Program-made: the position numbers and the translations under genes
The notes under the pieces: generated by a model
Told to the model about the DNA's origin: nothing
What the model saw: only the letters and a program-made list of their open reading frames with translations
The model's database searches: none
NCBI RefSeq assembly: GCF_003574355.1
Contig: NZ_QWLB01000009.1
Span: 24,343-88,342 of the forward strand
Direction of reading: 5' to 3'
Origin: Meiothermus granaticius NBRC 107808
Lineage (GTDB): Bacteria > Deinococcota > Deinococci > Deinococcales > Thermaceae
Length of the DNA: 64,000 nt
Shown: positions 1 to 8,781 of the stretch, in pieces
Numbering within the stretch: position 1 is the stretch's first letter
How the letters are laid out: each line of letters opens with the position of its first letter

Positions 1-2
1 CG

Positions 3-1742
3 GAGGCCCTGCTGCAGCAGGCGCTGGATGCGGCTTTAGCCGTGGTGCCTGCGGCCCAGGCCGGGAGTGCCACCTTGCGGCAACCCGATGGAAAATTTCG
101 CTTCGTAGCCGCCCGAGGCTATGACCTCACCGCCTTGAGGGAGGCCTACCTGAGCCCTCAGGAGCTGCTCTGGCGAAGCCGGCATATTCAGGCGCGGGTG
201 TTCAGTCAGGCTGACCTCGAGCGCTTCGACGCGGCTCTGGATCCCGAGCGGCAGGCCCTGCTGTGGGGGCCGGGCCGCACCGGGAGCATCCAGGCCATGC
301 TGGCCATCCCGGTGGTGGTAGAGGGCCAGCCTCGAGCCTACCTCTACCTGGACCACTTTGACCGAGCGGAGGCCTTTGACCCTCTGGATTTGCACCACGC
401 TGAAGGGTTGGCCCACCACGTGGCCTGGCTGCTGTTTGGGGGCGAGCTGCGCAAGAAGGCCTACTTGAGTCGCTATGCGGATTTTCAGACCGGGCTCCCC
501 AATACCCGAAGCCTGCGGGAAGCGCTGGAGAAACTGCCCCCCGGGCCCCGGGCCCTGCTGGCCCTGCAGTGCCGCTCGCTGGAACGAATCCAGCGGCTCG
601 AGGGGGAGGCCGTCTGGGCGACGGTCGTGCGGGAGTTGGGTCACAGCCTGCAACGCAGGTTGCGCCCCACCGATCGCCTGGCCTTCAAGGAGGGCACCTT
701 TTGGCTGCTGCTGGAGGGGGTGCAAAAGGCCGAGGAGGTCTATGCCGTTCTGGGTCGGCTGAAGGGTGAGGTGAGGGTTGAACTCGAGGCCCGCTGGCCC
801 CAGCTGGACTTCAGCCCGCGCGTCGGGGTGGTCCTGGCCGAGCCAAACCAGTCCCCTCCAGAGCTGCTGCAAGCCGCTAAGGTAGCCCTCGAGCAAAGCC
901 ACCACCCCGATTCCATCAGCGTATTCAACCCCACCCTGGCCGCGCGGACCAGGGAGGGCGATAGCCTGCGCCAGGCCCTCAGCCAGGCCCTTCGGCGGCG
1001 CCGGGCCGAAAGCCCGCCGGATGGCTTCGCCCTCCATTACCAACCGATCAAAACCCTCACCGATCAGCGGCTCCACCACTTCGAGGCACTGCTGCGCTGG
1101 ACGGTCCCTGAACTGGGGCCCATCCCCCCGGGAAAGTTCCTGCCCTTGGCCGAAGAAGAGGGGTGGATGCCGGAGCTGGGGGACTGGGTGGTGAAGGTGG
1201 CAGCCCAGCAGTCGGCCCGGTGGGGGATTCCGGTGGCGGTTAATCTATCCGGCAGCCAGCTCGAGCCGGACTTGCTCCACCGGGTATCGGTCTACCTGGA
1301 GCGCTACCGCCTCTCCCCCCAGCAGCTCATCTTTGAGGTCACAGAACAGGTGATCCTGGAAGAATCCAGCCTAGAGCTGCTGCAAAGCCTTGTGGCGGGG
1401 GGACACCCGCTGCATCTGGACGATTTTGGCTCGGGGCTGTCTTCCCTCGAGCGGCTCACCCGGCTGCCTCTGGCTGCGGTTAAGCTGGATCGGGGATTTG
1501 TGGCAAACCTGGGTCTAACCCCCCACCGGGAGACCCCCGAAGCCCGCCTGCTGCGGGCGCTGCGCGGGCTGGGGAGCAGCCTGGGGGTTGATCTGATCGT
1601 GGAGGGGATTGAGACCCCAGAGCAGCTCGAGTTCCTCCTGGCCGAGGGGTTTGCTCTCGGCCAGGGGTTCCTTCTGGGCCGCCCAGCCATCTACTCCGAG
1701 GCGGAGGTCCAGCAACTTCGCGGAGGTTCAGATCGAGCCTAA
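3..1742 (+). CDS. GAF / degenerate GGDEF / EAL signalling protein, 5' end outside window
   Basis: Probable c-di-GMP phosphodiesterase. The reading frame is open to the first base and a GAF domain is already in progress, so the true start lies upstream of the window. After the GAF domain comes a GGDEF-like domain that keeps TGLPN, but where GGDEF should stand there is KEGTF, so cyclase activity is not expected. The EAL domain looks complete: EALLRW near 1083, VNLSGSQL, EVTE, LDDFGSG near 1417, KLDRGFV and EGIETPEQ, which are the metal and substrate residues of active EAL phosphodiesterases. The next gene overlaps its 3' end, and a CZB gene follows, so the three may be one c-di-GMP unit. The GAF domain resembles the third GAF domain of the next gene, which suggests duplication. 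Confidence 0.85.
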   Translation, partial: EALLQQALDAALAVVPAAQAGSATLRQPDGKFRFVAARGYDLTALREAYLSPQELLWRSRHIQARVFSQADLERFDAALDPERQALLWGPGRTGSIQAMLAIPVVVEGQPRAYLYLDHFDRAEAFDPLDLHHAEGLAHHVAWLLFGGELRKKAYLSRYADFQTGLPNTRSLREALEKLPPGPRALLALQCRSLERIQRLEGEAVWATVVRELGHSLQRRLRPTDRLAFKEGTFWLLLEGVQKAEEVYAVLGRLKGEVRVELEARWPQLDFSPRVGVVLAEPNQSPPELLQAAKVALEQSHHPDSISVFNPTLAARTREGDSLRQALSQALRRRRAESPPDGFALHYQPIKTLTDQRLHHFEALLRWTVPELGPIPPGKFLPLAEEEGWMPELGDWVVKVAAQQSARWGIPVAVNLSGSQLEPDLLHRVSVYLERYRLSPQQLIFEVTEQVILEESSLELLQSLVAGGHPLHLDDFGSGLSSLERLTRLPLAAVKLDRGFVANLGLTPHRETPEARLLRALRGLGSSLGVDLIVEGIETPEQLEFLLAEGFALGQGFLLGRPAIYSEAEVQQLRGGSDRA

Positions 1743-4023
1743 AGCACCCCGTCTACGCCGATTAGGCCCACCTTGGTTTTACTGGGGGGTCGCGTTGGCT
1801 GCGCTCGGCCTCGGCTGGCTGGAGGAGGGCTTGGGGATTTTGCCGGCCCATCGCCTGCCCTGGTTCATGATTTTTGTTGCAACCGTGGCCAGCGCCTATG
1901 GCCTGGCCTGGGGGCTGCTCGCGGTGGGGATTTCTGCCCTGGCAATGCTGGCCCTCTCCAGCTTCGGCCCATGGGACCTGATCCTCCTGCTGCTCTCTGC
2001 TGGGATCGCCCATAGCCTGGGGTCGAGTCTCCGATGGGCGCACCGAAGGGCGAGAGATCTGGCCAAGAATCAGGGCCTGCTCACAGAGGCCTTGCAAACC
2101 CTCACTGGGATTGAGGAGCGCGGGGCCCTCTTACAGACCCTGCCCAGATGCCTGGCCCGCCTGGGAGAGGGGGGGCATGTGGGGGTTTGGGTGCCTCAAG
2201 GGAAAAGTTTCCGCTGCCTCAACTGCGTTCCCCCAATCAGCCTCCAAGAGATCTCCGCTCAGGGGATCGTAGGCCGGGCCCTGCGGCTGGGAAAACCCGT
2301 GTATATCCCGGATGTGCGCAGGGAACCAGATCACATAGCCACCCCAGGCCTGGCTACCCTGGCCGAGCTGGCCCTACCCCTCTTTGAACGGGGTGAGGGA
2401 GTGGCGGTGTTGAACCTGGAGCGGACCAAGCCGTTCAGGCCCGAGGAGGTGGAAGGCCTGGCCCGATTCGCCGATACGGTAAGCCTCCTGCTCGATCGCC
2501 TGACCGATCTGGAGCTACGCCGCCTCCTCTCGGAACTGGCCGCTGAGCTGCAAGAGGTTGGCACCTTGAAGGAAGCTGCTGAGCGGGCCCTCTCCCTGAT
2601 CCTGAAAGGGCTCAGGCTGGAGGCAGGGGTGATCTGGGAAGCCCGGGGAGCTCGGATGCAGGCGCTGGGCTGTCGGGGGGTGACCGAACCCAACCTGCTG
2701 AGCGCCCTGCAGGAGGGACTGCCCTTTGGCAAGGGCTTGGTCTGGGAAGTGTGCCGAACGGGCACCCCCTACTACACCCAGCCCTACGAAGAAGAGCCTC
2801 GGGAAGTAGGGGAGTTGGAGGCGATGGGCTGGAGTACCTTTGTGGCCCATCCAGTGGTTACTCCAGGCGCCGGGCAGAGTCGTTTTGTCCTGGTCGTGGG
2901 GGAAAAACAGCAGCGATCCTGGCGGAAAGCGGAACAAGAGCTTCTGTTCCTCTTCTGCCACACCCTTGGGATTGGACTGGAACGCCTGGTGGAGAAGGCG
3001 CGCTTCGCGGGGGTGAACCAGCTCACGCAGGAGCTGTTGGATCGCTCCTCCGAGGAACTCTACCAGAGGCTGCTCCAGAAGGCTGTGGATCAGGTGCCTG
3101 GCAGCGAGGTGGGCAGTCTGCTTGTCCTGGAGGGGGGAAAGTACCGCTTCAAAGCAGCGGTGGGCTATGACTTGGCGGGGTTAGGGACTTTTGTGGCCAG
3201 TCCTGAAGAGACCCTCCTGTGGTACGGGCTGGGCGAGGAACAGGCCAAGCAGGGCGAGCCCCGACTCCTGATCGCCGGGGAGCGCTCGATTGCGGAGGTG
3301 AGCTACCAGACCGCCCCACCTGAGGTGATGGATACCGCAGGCCGGGTCAGGGAAATCCAAGCCAACCTTTGCCTTCCTATGCCGTATAGGGGAGAGGTGA
3401 TCGCCTATTTGAACCTAGACAACCTACACGACCCCCAGGCTTTTGGACAGGACAGCCTTGGTGCTGCCCGCTTTTTTGCCGCCCCCCTGGCCACCCTTCT
3501 GCATGAAAGCCGTACCCATCAGCTCTTAGAACAAGCCGCCCTCACCGATTCCCTGACCGGGCTGCCCAATCGCCGGGCATTTGACCGCATCTTTTTGGAG
3601 GAGCTCGAAAGGGCCGCGCGCTACGGTCATCCCCTCTCGCTGGCGGTGCTTGATCTGAAGGGGTTCAAAGCGGTTAACGACCGCCTCGGCCACACCACCG
3701 GGGACCAGGCCCTGATCGAGGTAGCGGAAACCCTGGACCGGGAACGGCGCGGCGGCGACCACCTGTTTCGCTGGGGCGGGGATGAGTTTGCCGCCATCTT
3801 TCCCCATACAACCAGAGCAGAGGCCCTCAAGGTCGTCTCCCGATATGCCCAGGCCATTGGAGGCATCCGGTTCGGAGAGTCCAGCTTGGGGGTGAATATC
3901 GGGCTGGCAACCCATCTGGAGGATGGGCGGACTCCAGATGAGCTGCTCATTGCCGCCGATACCCGCATGTACCAGGCCAAGGCCTTGGGGGTGACGGTGG
4001 CCTCCTTGCCTGAAGGAGCATGA
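1651..4023 (+). CDS. Membrane-anchored multi-GAF diguanylate cyclase
   Basis: Makes c-di-GMP from two GTP. The N-terminal part (about DNA 1770-2040) is strongly hydrophobic with about four membrane segments. Three GAF-like domains follow (about 2070-2490, 2520-3000, 3020-3490), then a C-terminal GGDEF domain with LTDSLTGLPNRR, intact GGDEF at 3775-3789 and an upstream RGGD, the RxxD inhibitory site for product feedback. The start is uncertain. The TTG at 1651 is the last ordinary start codon before the first membrane segment and has little room for a ribosome site. A strong GGAGGT at 1722-1727 stands before an in-frame ATC at 1732, which would place the start 11 bases inside the end of the upstream gene. 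Co-transcription with that gene is likely. Confidence 0.85.
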   Translation: MLSARGSFWAAQPSTPRRRSSNFAEVQIEPKAPRLRRLGPPWFYWGVALAALGLGWLEEGLGILPAHRLPWFMIFVATVASAYGLAWGLLAVGISALAMLALSSFGPWDLILLLLSAGIAHSLGSSLRWAHRRARDLAKNQGLLTEALQTLTGIEERGALLQTLPRCLARLGEGGHVGVWVPQGKSFRCLNCVPPISLQEISAQGIVGRALRLGKPVYIPDVRREPDHIATPGLATLAELALPLFERGEGVAVLNLERTKPFRPEEVEGLARFADTVSLLLDRLTDLELRRLLSELAAELQEVGTLKEAAERALSLILKGLRLEAGVIWEARGARMQALGCRGVTEPNLLSALQEGLPFGKGLVWEVCRTGTPYYTQPYEEEPREVGELEAMGWSTFVAHPVVTPGAGQSRFVLVVGEKQQRSWRKAEQELLFLFCHTLGIGLERLVEKARFAGVNQLTQELLDRSSEELYQRLLQKAVDQVPGSEVGSLLVLEGGKYRFKAAVGYDLAGLGTFVASPEETLLWYGLGEEQAKQGEPRLLIAGERSIAEVSYQTAPPEVMDTAGRVREIQANLCLPMPYRGEVIAYLNLDNLHDPQAFGQDSLGAARFFAAPLATLLHESRTHQLLEQAALTDSLTGLPNRRAFDRIFLEELERAARYGHPLSLAVLDLKGFKAVNDRLGHTTGDQALIEVAETLDRERRGGDHLFRWGGDEFAAIFPHTTRAEALKVVSRYAQAIGGIRFGESSLGVNIGLATHLEDGRTPDELLIAADTRMYQAKALGVTVASLPEGA

Positions 4024-4116
4024 CCCCGTTACAACCAGGGTGGATATCCAGGTATTTTCTCACAGGTAACCTTCCTTGAACCGGTTAAGCTGAGGCCACA
4101 GAAACAGGAGCTTGCA

Positions 4117-4572
4117 ATGAGCATCACCGGCTGGCTACAGGGTTGGCTTCGCGGCGGTTCTCCAAAGCCACTGCTCCTTTCGGAGCAGGAACGGCATTTT
4201 CAGGGTCTGGATGTACAGGCGGTGCTCGAGGCCCACCTTGCCTGGCGCAAACGCCTGGAGGACGCCATTCAGGGCCGCCTGGAGGGAGAGCTCGACCTTT
4301 CGGTTATCGTCCGGGACAACGTGTGCCAGCTGGGTCAGTGGATCTACGGCCCGGCCAAGTACAGTTTGCTGACCGCCCATCCGGAATTTGCCGATTTGCG
4401 CGAAGCCCATCGGCGCTTTCATCTGACCGCAGCCCGGGTTGTACAAACCCTGCGCTTGCAGGGCCTGGAGCCGGCACGGCGGATTTTGGAGGGCGAGTTT
4501 GATCAGCACTCCAAAGCCATCGTGCAAAACCTGGCGCTCCTCATGGAAAAAGAGCGGAGCTTGTCCCCATAA
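4117..4572 (+). CDS. Standalone CZB (chemoreceptor zinc-binding) domain protein
   Basis: A 151-residue soluble protein consisting almost only of a CZB domain. The zinc ligands of the family are visible: His40 in AHLAW, Cys70 in CQLGQW, and His98 and His102 in AHRRFH. CZB domains normally sit in chemoreceptors or at the N-terminus of the zinc-inhibited cyclase DgcZ; here there is no fused output domain. It follows the membrane diguanylate cyclase by 93 bases with its own CAGGAG ribosome site. This suggests, as inference, a separate zinc or redox sensor acting on that cyclase by protein contact. It ends 3 bases from the convergent recombinase gene. Confidence 0.8.
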   Translation: MSITGWLQGWLRGGSPKPLLLSEQERHFQGLDVQAVLEAHLAWRKRLEDAIQGRLEGELDLSVIVRDNVCQLGQWIYGPAKYSLLTAHPEFADLREAHRRFHLTAARVVQTLRLQGLEPARRILEGEFDQHSKAIVQNLALLMEKERSLSP

Positions 4573-4575
4573 CCC

Positions 4576-5619
4576 TCAGCCGGGAGAAGGCTCCTCGAGC
4601 CCCTCCACCTGCAGGCGCAGGGATTCCAGGTCCATCTTGGCGTAGATCGCGCTGGTATTGACATCGGCGTGCCCCAGTAACCGGGCGGTGGCGTAGAGGT
4701 CCTTGAGGCCCCGGTAGAAGCGGGTCCCGGCGGTGTGGCGCAGGGTATGCACCCCACGGTAGCGGGCAGGGAAGTCCAGCTCCTGAAAGTGTTGGGCAAA
4801 GCGCAGCTGCAGCATCCGGGGGCTCATTCGCCGGCCCGCGGCCTTCCGGCCCCCCAGGTTGATCAGCAGGGCCGGTTCCCCGGCCACGGCGTAGGCCAGG
4901 CGCAGCTTCAGCCATCGGCTGAGCTCTTGCAGCAGGCTGTGCCCCAGCGGCAGGGTTCGGGCCTTACCCCCCTTGCCCTTTTGGACCTCCAGCAGCCCTT
5001 CGGCCAAAAACACGTGGGCTGCGTCCAGCGCCACCACCTCGGAGAGCCGCAGCCCGGCCTCACCCATCAGCCGGGCGGCCAGATGATCCCGCTGCGACTC
5101 CGCATCATCGCCAGACAGGTGCTCCAGAAGCCGCCGGTATAGGGCTTGAGGCAGGGCTGGACGGCGCTCGTGGGCCGGGGTAGGGTCGCTGGGGGCGGGG
5201 GTCTCGGGCACCCCGGATACCCCTGCCCAGGCCAAGGCCCGGTACAGGCTGCGCACCCCGGCCAGCCGGGTGGCCAGGCTCGAGGGCCTCAGCCTCTTGC
5301 GCTGCCGAGGATCCGCCAGGTGCCCGCCTTCAGTCCCCAGGGCGTGCAGCCAGGCGTCGATCTCGTCCGACCCCACCTCCCATAGCGCCACCCGGGGGCC
5401 TTGAGCCTCTGGGGGCCAGACCCAGGCCAGGAAATCGCGGATCCCAACCTCATAGGTCTCCAGGGTCCGAGGGCTGATGGCCGCCCGGCGCCGCCCCTTG
5501 AGCGCCAGGTAAGTGCGGTGCAGCTCGAGCAGCCGCGCCTCATCGCGCTCCTGCAGGGCTTGCAGGGCGGCAACCCTGCGCTTTTTAGGGTCCTGCCAAT
5601 GGCTGCGTGAAACCAGCAT
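4576..5619 (-). CDS. xerA-like: Tyrosine recombinase, Xer type
   Basis: A 347-residue site-specific recombinase. The N-terminal SAM-like core-binding domain (about residues 30-150) is followed by the catalytic domain with the full set of active residues: Arg in GEAGLRLSEV, Lys in KGKGGKAR, HTLRHTAGTRF (HxxR), LLGHAD and the nucleophilic Tyr in SAIYAKMD. The protein is somewhat longer than XerC/XerD (about 300), mainly at the N-terminus. A 28-bp perfect palindrome of the 11-6-11 dif layout lies only 16 bases before the start codon. Single-recombinase Xer systems (XerS/difSL, XerH/difH) often have the site beside the gene. Function as chromosome-dimer resolvase is inferred; a phage or element integrase is the alternative. 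The dif-like site and the promoter overlap, so binding could repress the gene. Confidence 0.85.
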   Translation of the reverse strand: MLVSRSHWQDPKKRRVAALQALQERDEARLLELHRTYLALKGRRRAAISPRTLETYEVGIRDFLAWVWPPEAQGPRVALWEVGSDEIDAWLHALGTEGGHLADPRQRKRLRPSSLATRLAGVRSLYRALAWAGVSGVPETPAPSDPTPAHERRPALPQALYRRLLEHLSGDDAESQRDHLAARLMGEAGLRLSEVVALDAAHVFLAEGLLEVQKGKGGKARTLPLGHSLLQELSRWLKLRLAYAVAGEPALLINLGGRKAAGRRMSPRMLQLRFAQHFQELDFPARYRGVHTLRHTAGTRFYRGLKDLYATARLLGHADVNTSAIYAKMDLESLRLQVEGLEEPSPG

Positions 5620-5635
5620 GACCGTAGCCTACCAT

Positions 5636-5663
5636 ATTTCGCCTAATTGCACTTAGGCGAAAT
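5636..5663. other. dif: dif-like recombination site
   Basis: Left arm ATTTCGCCTAA (5636-5646), spacer TTGCAC (5647-5652), right arm TTAGGCGAAAT (5653-5663). The arms are exact reverse complements over all 11 bases. The 11-6-11 geometry and the TTCGC..TAA / TTA..GCGAA pattern match bacterial dif sites. It stands 16 bases before the start of the tyrosine recombinase. Full symmetry fits a single recombinase binding both arms. Confidence 0.7.
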
Positions 5664-5750
5664 TCGCTCCTCTGACCCCAGGGCAGGGTCGCGGCATGCT
5701 CTAGGCCAAGGCAACTTCCCTCGAGCCCCGGTTTTCCCCCAAGGATGGGG

Positions 5751-7103
5751 CTACTCCCGCGTCAAGCGGTAGTGAATGCCCTTCGCATCGACCCGGATCA
5801 GGTGCAGCACCGGCCCGGCCCCGGTCATCTCAAAATAGGCCTCGAAGGTCTCGGTCTGGTCCTTGAAGCGGTTGGTCAGGGTCATGCGCCAGTCGCTCAG
5901 GGTCATGCGGCCCTGGTATTTTTGCGAGTAAAACTGCTGCGAGCCCACAAAGCCGCTGGCCCCGTTGTGGGCCGAGCTATAGGTTCCACCCTGGTTGAAG
6001 GTGAAGGTATCGGCTGTGCTCACCGCGTTCATGCCCGCATAGGCCCCCGTGATCGAGTTGTAGTACTGCCCGGCGGCGGAACTGCTCGAGGTCCATTTGC
6101 CGGTCAGGTCGGCGGCCTTGACCGCGAACTTGTTGTAGCCGTACATCTTGCCCACCGCCTCGATGTTGGGAAACTCCTTCTGAAAAGCGGCAAAACTCGG
6201 AGCCACCACCTGAATGGCATACCCCAGACCCTTGTCAAAGCTGATGTAGAGGGCCACGTGCTTGCGGGCCCCGGTGGCGACCTCGGTAGCGCTGCCCTCA
6301 CCAAAGTAGAGGCAGAAATAGCAGGTGTCGTTCTTGAACACCTTGAGCTCATCCACCTTGTAGCGGGGAGCCACCAGGCGGCTCCAGTAATAGTTGACCC
6401 TGTCCTGCTCGTTGCCCATCACCCACATGTTTTCCGGTAGCGGCATCCCGTAGTGCAGCAGCACCACCACTTCGCCCCTGGCCACCCGCACGAAGCCGTT
6501 TTCGACGGTGGCCACCCAGCCGTCGTTGAAGCGGGTGGTGGGGGTGGAGATGCTGCGAGCGCTGGCGGGGGCGTTGCTGGGCGGGCGGGCCACGTTTTGC
6601 GGCGGGGCCTGGGCGGCCTTGGGCTTGCTGAGCTTGAGCGAGCTATTGAAGCGGTCGAACAGGTCGAAGAGCTTCTCGTCGGTGGTGATGTAGAGGATGC
6701 TGGCCACGCGCCCGTTGCCGGTAAAGGTGGAGAGCAGCACCACATAGTTGAGCCCATCCTGCGAGGCCGCCAGGCCCCCGGCCAGGTTCTGGTAGTCGCC
6801 GTTGGGCGGCCCCATCTCGGTGGTGGGCTCGCCCGAAAGCCCCAGACCCTCGGCCACCAGCCGCTTCCACTCGCCCCTGAAGTTTTGCTCGGGATCGTTG
6901 CCCGCCGGTACGCTGGCATACAGCACGATGGTGCCGAAGAACTCCTTGGTTTGCAGCGCCAGCATCACCCCCCCTTGCAGGTTGCTGTTCTTCCAGCCCT
7001 GGGGCGGGGTATAGTCGAAGATATCGAAGGTCTCGGCCAGGGCACCCCCCCAGCCGAACCCCATCAGAAGAATTGCACCCACCAGGCCACGCAGCCGTTT
7101 CAT
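5751..7103 (-). CDS. Secreted protein of unknown function
   Basis: A 450-residue protein with a clear signal peptide (MKRLRGL, hydrophobic stretch, GGALAET cleavage region). The mature protein begins with DYTPPQGWK and has two parts joined by a Pro/Ala/Ser-rich linker around residues 165-190. The last 130 residues (from LTGKWTSSSS, with FNQGGTYSS and YQGRMTLSDWRMTL) read like a small beta-barrel of lipocalin type. Two cysteines (CYFC) are close together. The start is supported by GGAGGTGG before the ATG. No family is recognised with confidence; the protein probably acts outside the inner membrane. Confidence 0.75.
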   Translation of the reverse strand: MKRLRGLVGAILLMGFGWGGALAETFDIFDYTPPQGWKNSNLQGGVMLALQTKEFFGTIVLYASVPAGNDPEQNFRGEWKRLVAEGLGLSGEPTTEMGPPNGDYQNLAGGLAASQDGLNYVVLLSTFTGNGRVASILYITTDEKLFDLFDRFNSSLKLSKPKAAQAPPQNVARPPSNAPASARSISTPTTRFNDGWVATVENGFVRVARGEVVVLLHYGMPLPENMWVMGNEQDRVNYYWSRLVAPRYKVDELKVFKNDTCYFCLYFGEGSATEVATGARKHVALYISFDKGLGYAIQVVAPSFAAFQKEFPNIEAVGKMYGYNKFAVKAADLTGKWTSSSSAAGQYYNSITGAYAGMNAVSTADTFTFNQGGTYSSAHNGASGFVGSQQFYSQKYQGRMTLSDWRMTLTNRFKDQTETFEAYFEMTGAGPVLHLIRVDAKGIHYRLTRE

Positions 7104-7158
7104 GCGTCCACCTCCTAATAGTTCCCGCCCAGCTTACGTGAAGATGGATGACTGAAGC

Positions 7159-7389
7159 ATGACCAACCGACCCCTCAAAACTTGCGACGAGTGCGGGAGC
7201 TTGTTCTTTGCTGACACCTCGCGCATGGATTCCCTGTGCCCAGAGTGTGCGCATCTGCTTTACGGATATGAGCCCTGTGTCCACACCTTTGTGAACGGAC
7301 GTTGCTCGAGATGCCATTGGGACGGCTCCGTTTCGGATTATGGTCGGAAGCTGAAACAAGAGCGGGACGACGGCGATTTGGGTGCCTGA
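7159..7389 (+). CDS. Small zinc-ribbon protein
   Basis: A 76-residue protein with two metal-binding knuckles: CDECG...CPEC near the start and CVH...CSRCHW in the middle. It is divergent from the secreted-protein gene, with 55 bases between the starts. It has no other domain. The function is unknown; the layout is that of a stand-alone structural zinc ribbon. The ribosome site before the ATG is weak, so expression is less certain. Confidence 0.6.
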   Translation: MTNRPLKTCDECGSLFFADTSRMDSLCPECAHLLYGYEPCVHTFVNGRCSRCHWDGSVSDYGRKLKQERDDGDLGA

Positions 7390-7529
7390 TCTGAGGGCTA
7401 GGCTTGGGCCTGGAGTTCGCCAAATGCGAGACCCGCGACACGGTCGGTGTTGGGGTGCCGCTATGGCCTATCGCTGAGGAACGCATTTTCAGCAGAACTT
7501 GATTTATGGTTTTATGGTAATCTGTACGT

Positions 7530-7787
7530 ATGGCAACTTCGGCAGGGAAGGTGAAAGTGACCCTGACCTTAGACCTCGAGGTAGTGCGGGCCTACCGGCT
7601 GGCGGCGGCCCGTAAGGGGCTGCGGGACAACCAGGTGGTCGAGGAGGCCCTGCGCGCTCAGCTCGGGGTGGGGGCGATGGAGGCGCTCTTGAAAGCCGCC
7701 CCCAGGATGGACGAGGCCCAGGCGGTACAGGCCGCCAACGAGGAACTGCGGGCCTACCGCAAGGCCAGAGGCAAAGCCAAACCATGA
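7530..7787 (+). CDS. Antitoxin of PIN toxin pair (ribbon-helix-helix-like)
   Basis: An 85-residue protein. KVKVTLTLDLEVVRAYRLAAARKG followed by VVEEALRAQL is typical of ribbon-helix-helix antitoxins, with a charged C-terminal tail for toxin binding. It overlaps the downstream PIN gene by ATGA (7784-7787), the usual translational coupling of such pairs. Just upstream is a short direct repeat (TTTATGG twice, 7503-7517), a plausible autorepression site. The pair would act as an addiction or stress module. Confidence 0.75.
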   Translation: MATSAGKVKVTLTLDLEVVRAYRLAAARKGLRDNQVVEEALRAQLGVGAMEALLKAAPRMDEAQAVQAANEELRAYRKARGKAKP

Positions 7788-8209
7788 GGGCGGTGCTCGA
7801 TAGCACCGTCTACGCTGCGGCGGCGCTCAACGAGGGGGCGAGCCACCGCATCGTGAAGGCGTTCATTGAGGAGGGGTTCTTCACCGCCATCGTTAGCCAC
7901 AACCTGCTTGCGGAGATTCGAGGCGTGCTGTGGCGGCCTCGGTTCAGCTTCAGCCAGGGTCCGGTGGACCGCTACCTGACCGCCATCTTCTTCAACGCCG
8001 AGCTGCATCCCGACATGCCCAACCCGCCCCGCCGCAGCCGGGATCCCAACGATGACTACCTGCTGGCGCTGGCCCTGGAAGCCAAGGCAGATGTGATGGT
8101 GAGCGAAAACTGGGATTTACTCGAGGTCGGTTCCCTCGAGGGCCGCATCCCGACTCTGAACACAAGGTCTTTCCTGCGGCTGCTGCGCGAGGGTGGGCTC
8201 GAGGGTTGA
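7784..8209 (+). CDS. PIN-domain toxin
   Basis: A 141-residue PIN-domain ribonuclease of the COG1569 type. Acidic active-site residues are visible: Asp6 in VLDSTVY, Glu in LLAEIRGVLW, Asp in DPNDDYLLALA and the later VSENWDLL. It is translationally coupled to the antitoxin. Known relatives cut RNA and stop growth until neutralised. The length and the complete set of acidic residues suggest an active toxin. Confidence 0.8.
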   Translation: MRAVLDSTVYAAAALNEGASHRIVKAFIEEGFFTAIVSHNLLAEIRGVLWRPRFSFSQGPVDRYLTAIFFNAELHPDMPNPPRRSRDPNDDYLLALALEAKADVMVSENWDLLEVGSLEGRIPTLNTRSFLRLLREGGLEG

Positions 8210-8343
8210 GGCGCAACTTCCCGACCAGACGAAGCCAGATGCCGATGATTGATCTGGCATCAAACCACCACAGATGCAACACCTGCCTCCTGGACTTCCT
8301 GAGGCAGCTCGAGGCTGGCGCTTTGGTTTGCGCATGGGTTAGG

Positions 8344-8781
8344 TCAGGACTCCGGCACCACCACCAGCGCCGCTACCTCTTCACCCAGGCGCTGGAAGTG
8401 GGTGGGGTTGAGGGTGACCAGCCCATCGGCCCTGGCCTTGAGGGCAGCCTGGGCGATCAGGGCATCGTAGACCACCCCCCCGCTGAGGCCCAGCTTCGCC
8501 AGCCGTTTCAGTACGCTGCGGTAATCGGTAGCCGAGAGGGCCACGCTGGAGAAGCGGTGCAGGTTCTCCTCGATGAGCTTCAGAGCGGTAGCGGGTGGAA
8601 TGCTGGGGCGCAGGGGCAACCGGGTCAGCACGGCGTAGAGTTCGGCCAGGGTATGGGTTGATACCAGTCCGGTATGGATGCCTTCCAGGGCCTGCTCGAG
8701 CCAGTTCCAGGCGGCGCTATGGGCCGGGTGCGCCTCCACGAAGGCGGCGACCAGGCTCGAGGTGTCGAAGAGCAGCCTCAT
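8344..8781 (-). CDS. vapC: VapC-type PIN toxin
   Basis: A 145-residue PIN protein: Asp6 in LLFDTSSL, Glu in THTLAELYAVLTR, Asp in VYDALIAQAAL and LVTLNPTHF near the end. It overlaps its AbrB-type antitoxin gene by ATGA (8778-8781). The fourth acidic position is Asn, which is common in this subfamily. It faces the preceding PIN pair tail to tail across 134 bases with no gene. Confidence 0.8.
   Translation of the reverse strand: MRLLFDTSSLVAAFVEAHPAHSAAWNWLEQALEGIHTGLVSTHTLAELYAVLTRLPLRPSIPPATALKLIEENLHRFSSVALSATDYRSVLKRLAKLGLSGGVVYDALIAQAALKARADGLVTLNPTHFQRLGEEVAALVVVPES

Noticed and set aside
5751..7118. Long open frames on the plus strand opposite the secreted-protein gene
   Set aside because: Their His/Gly/Val-rich composition mirrors the complement of the real gene, which has a signal peptide and ribosome site.
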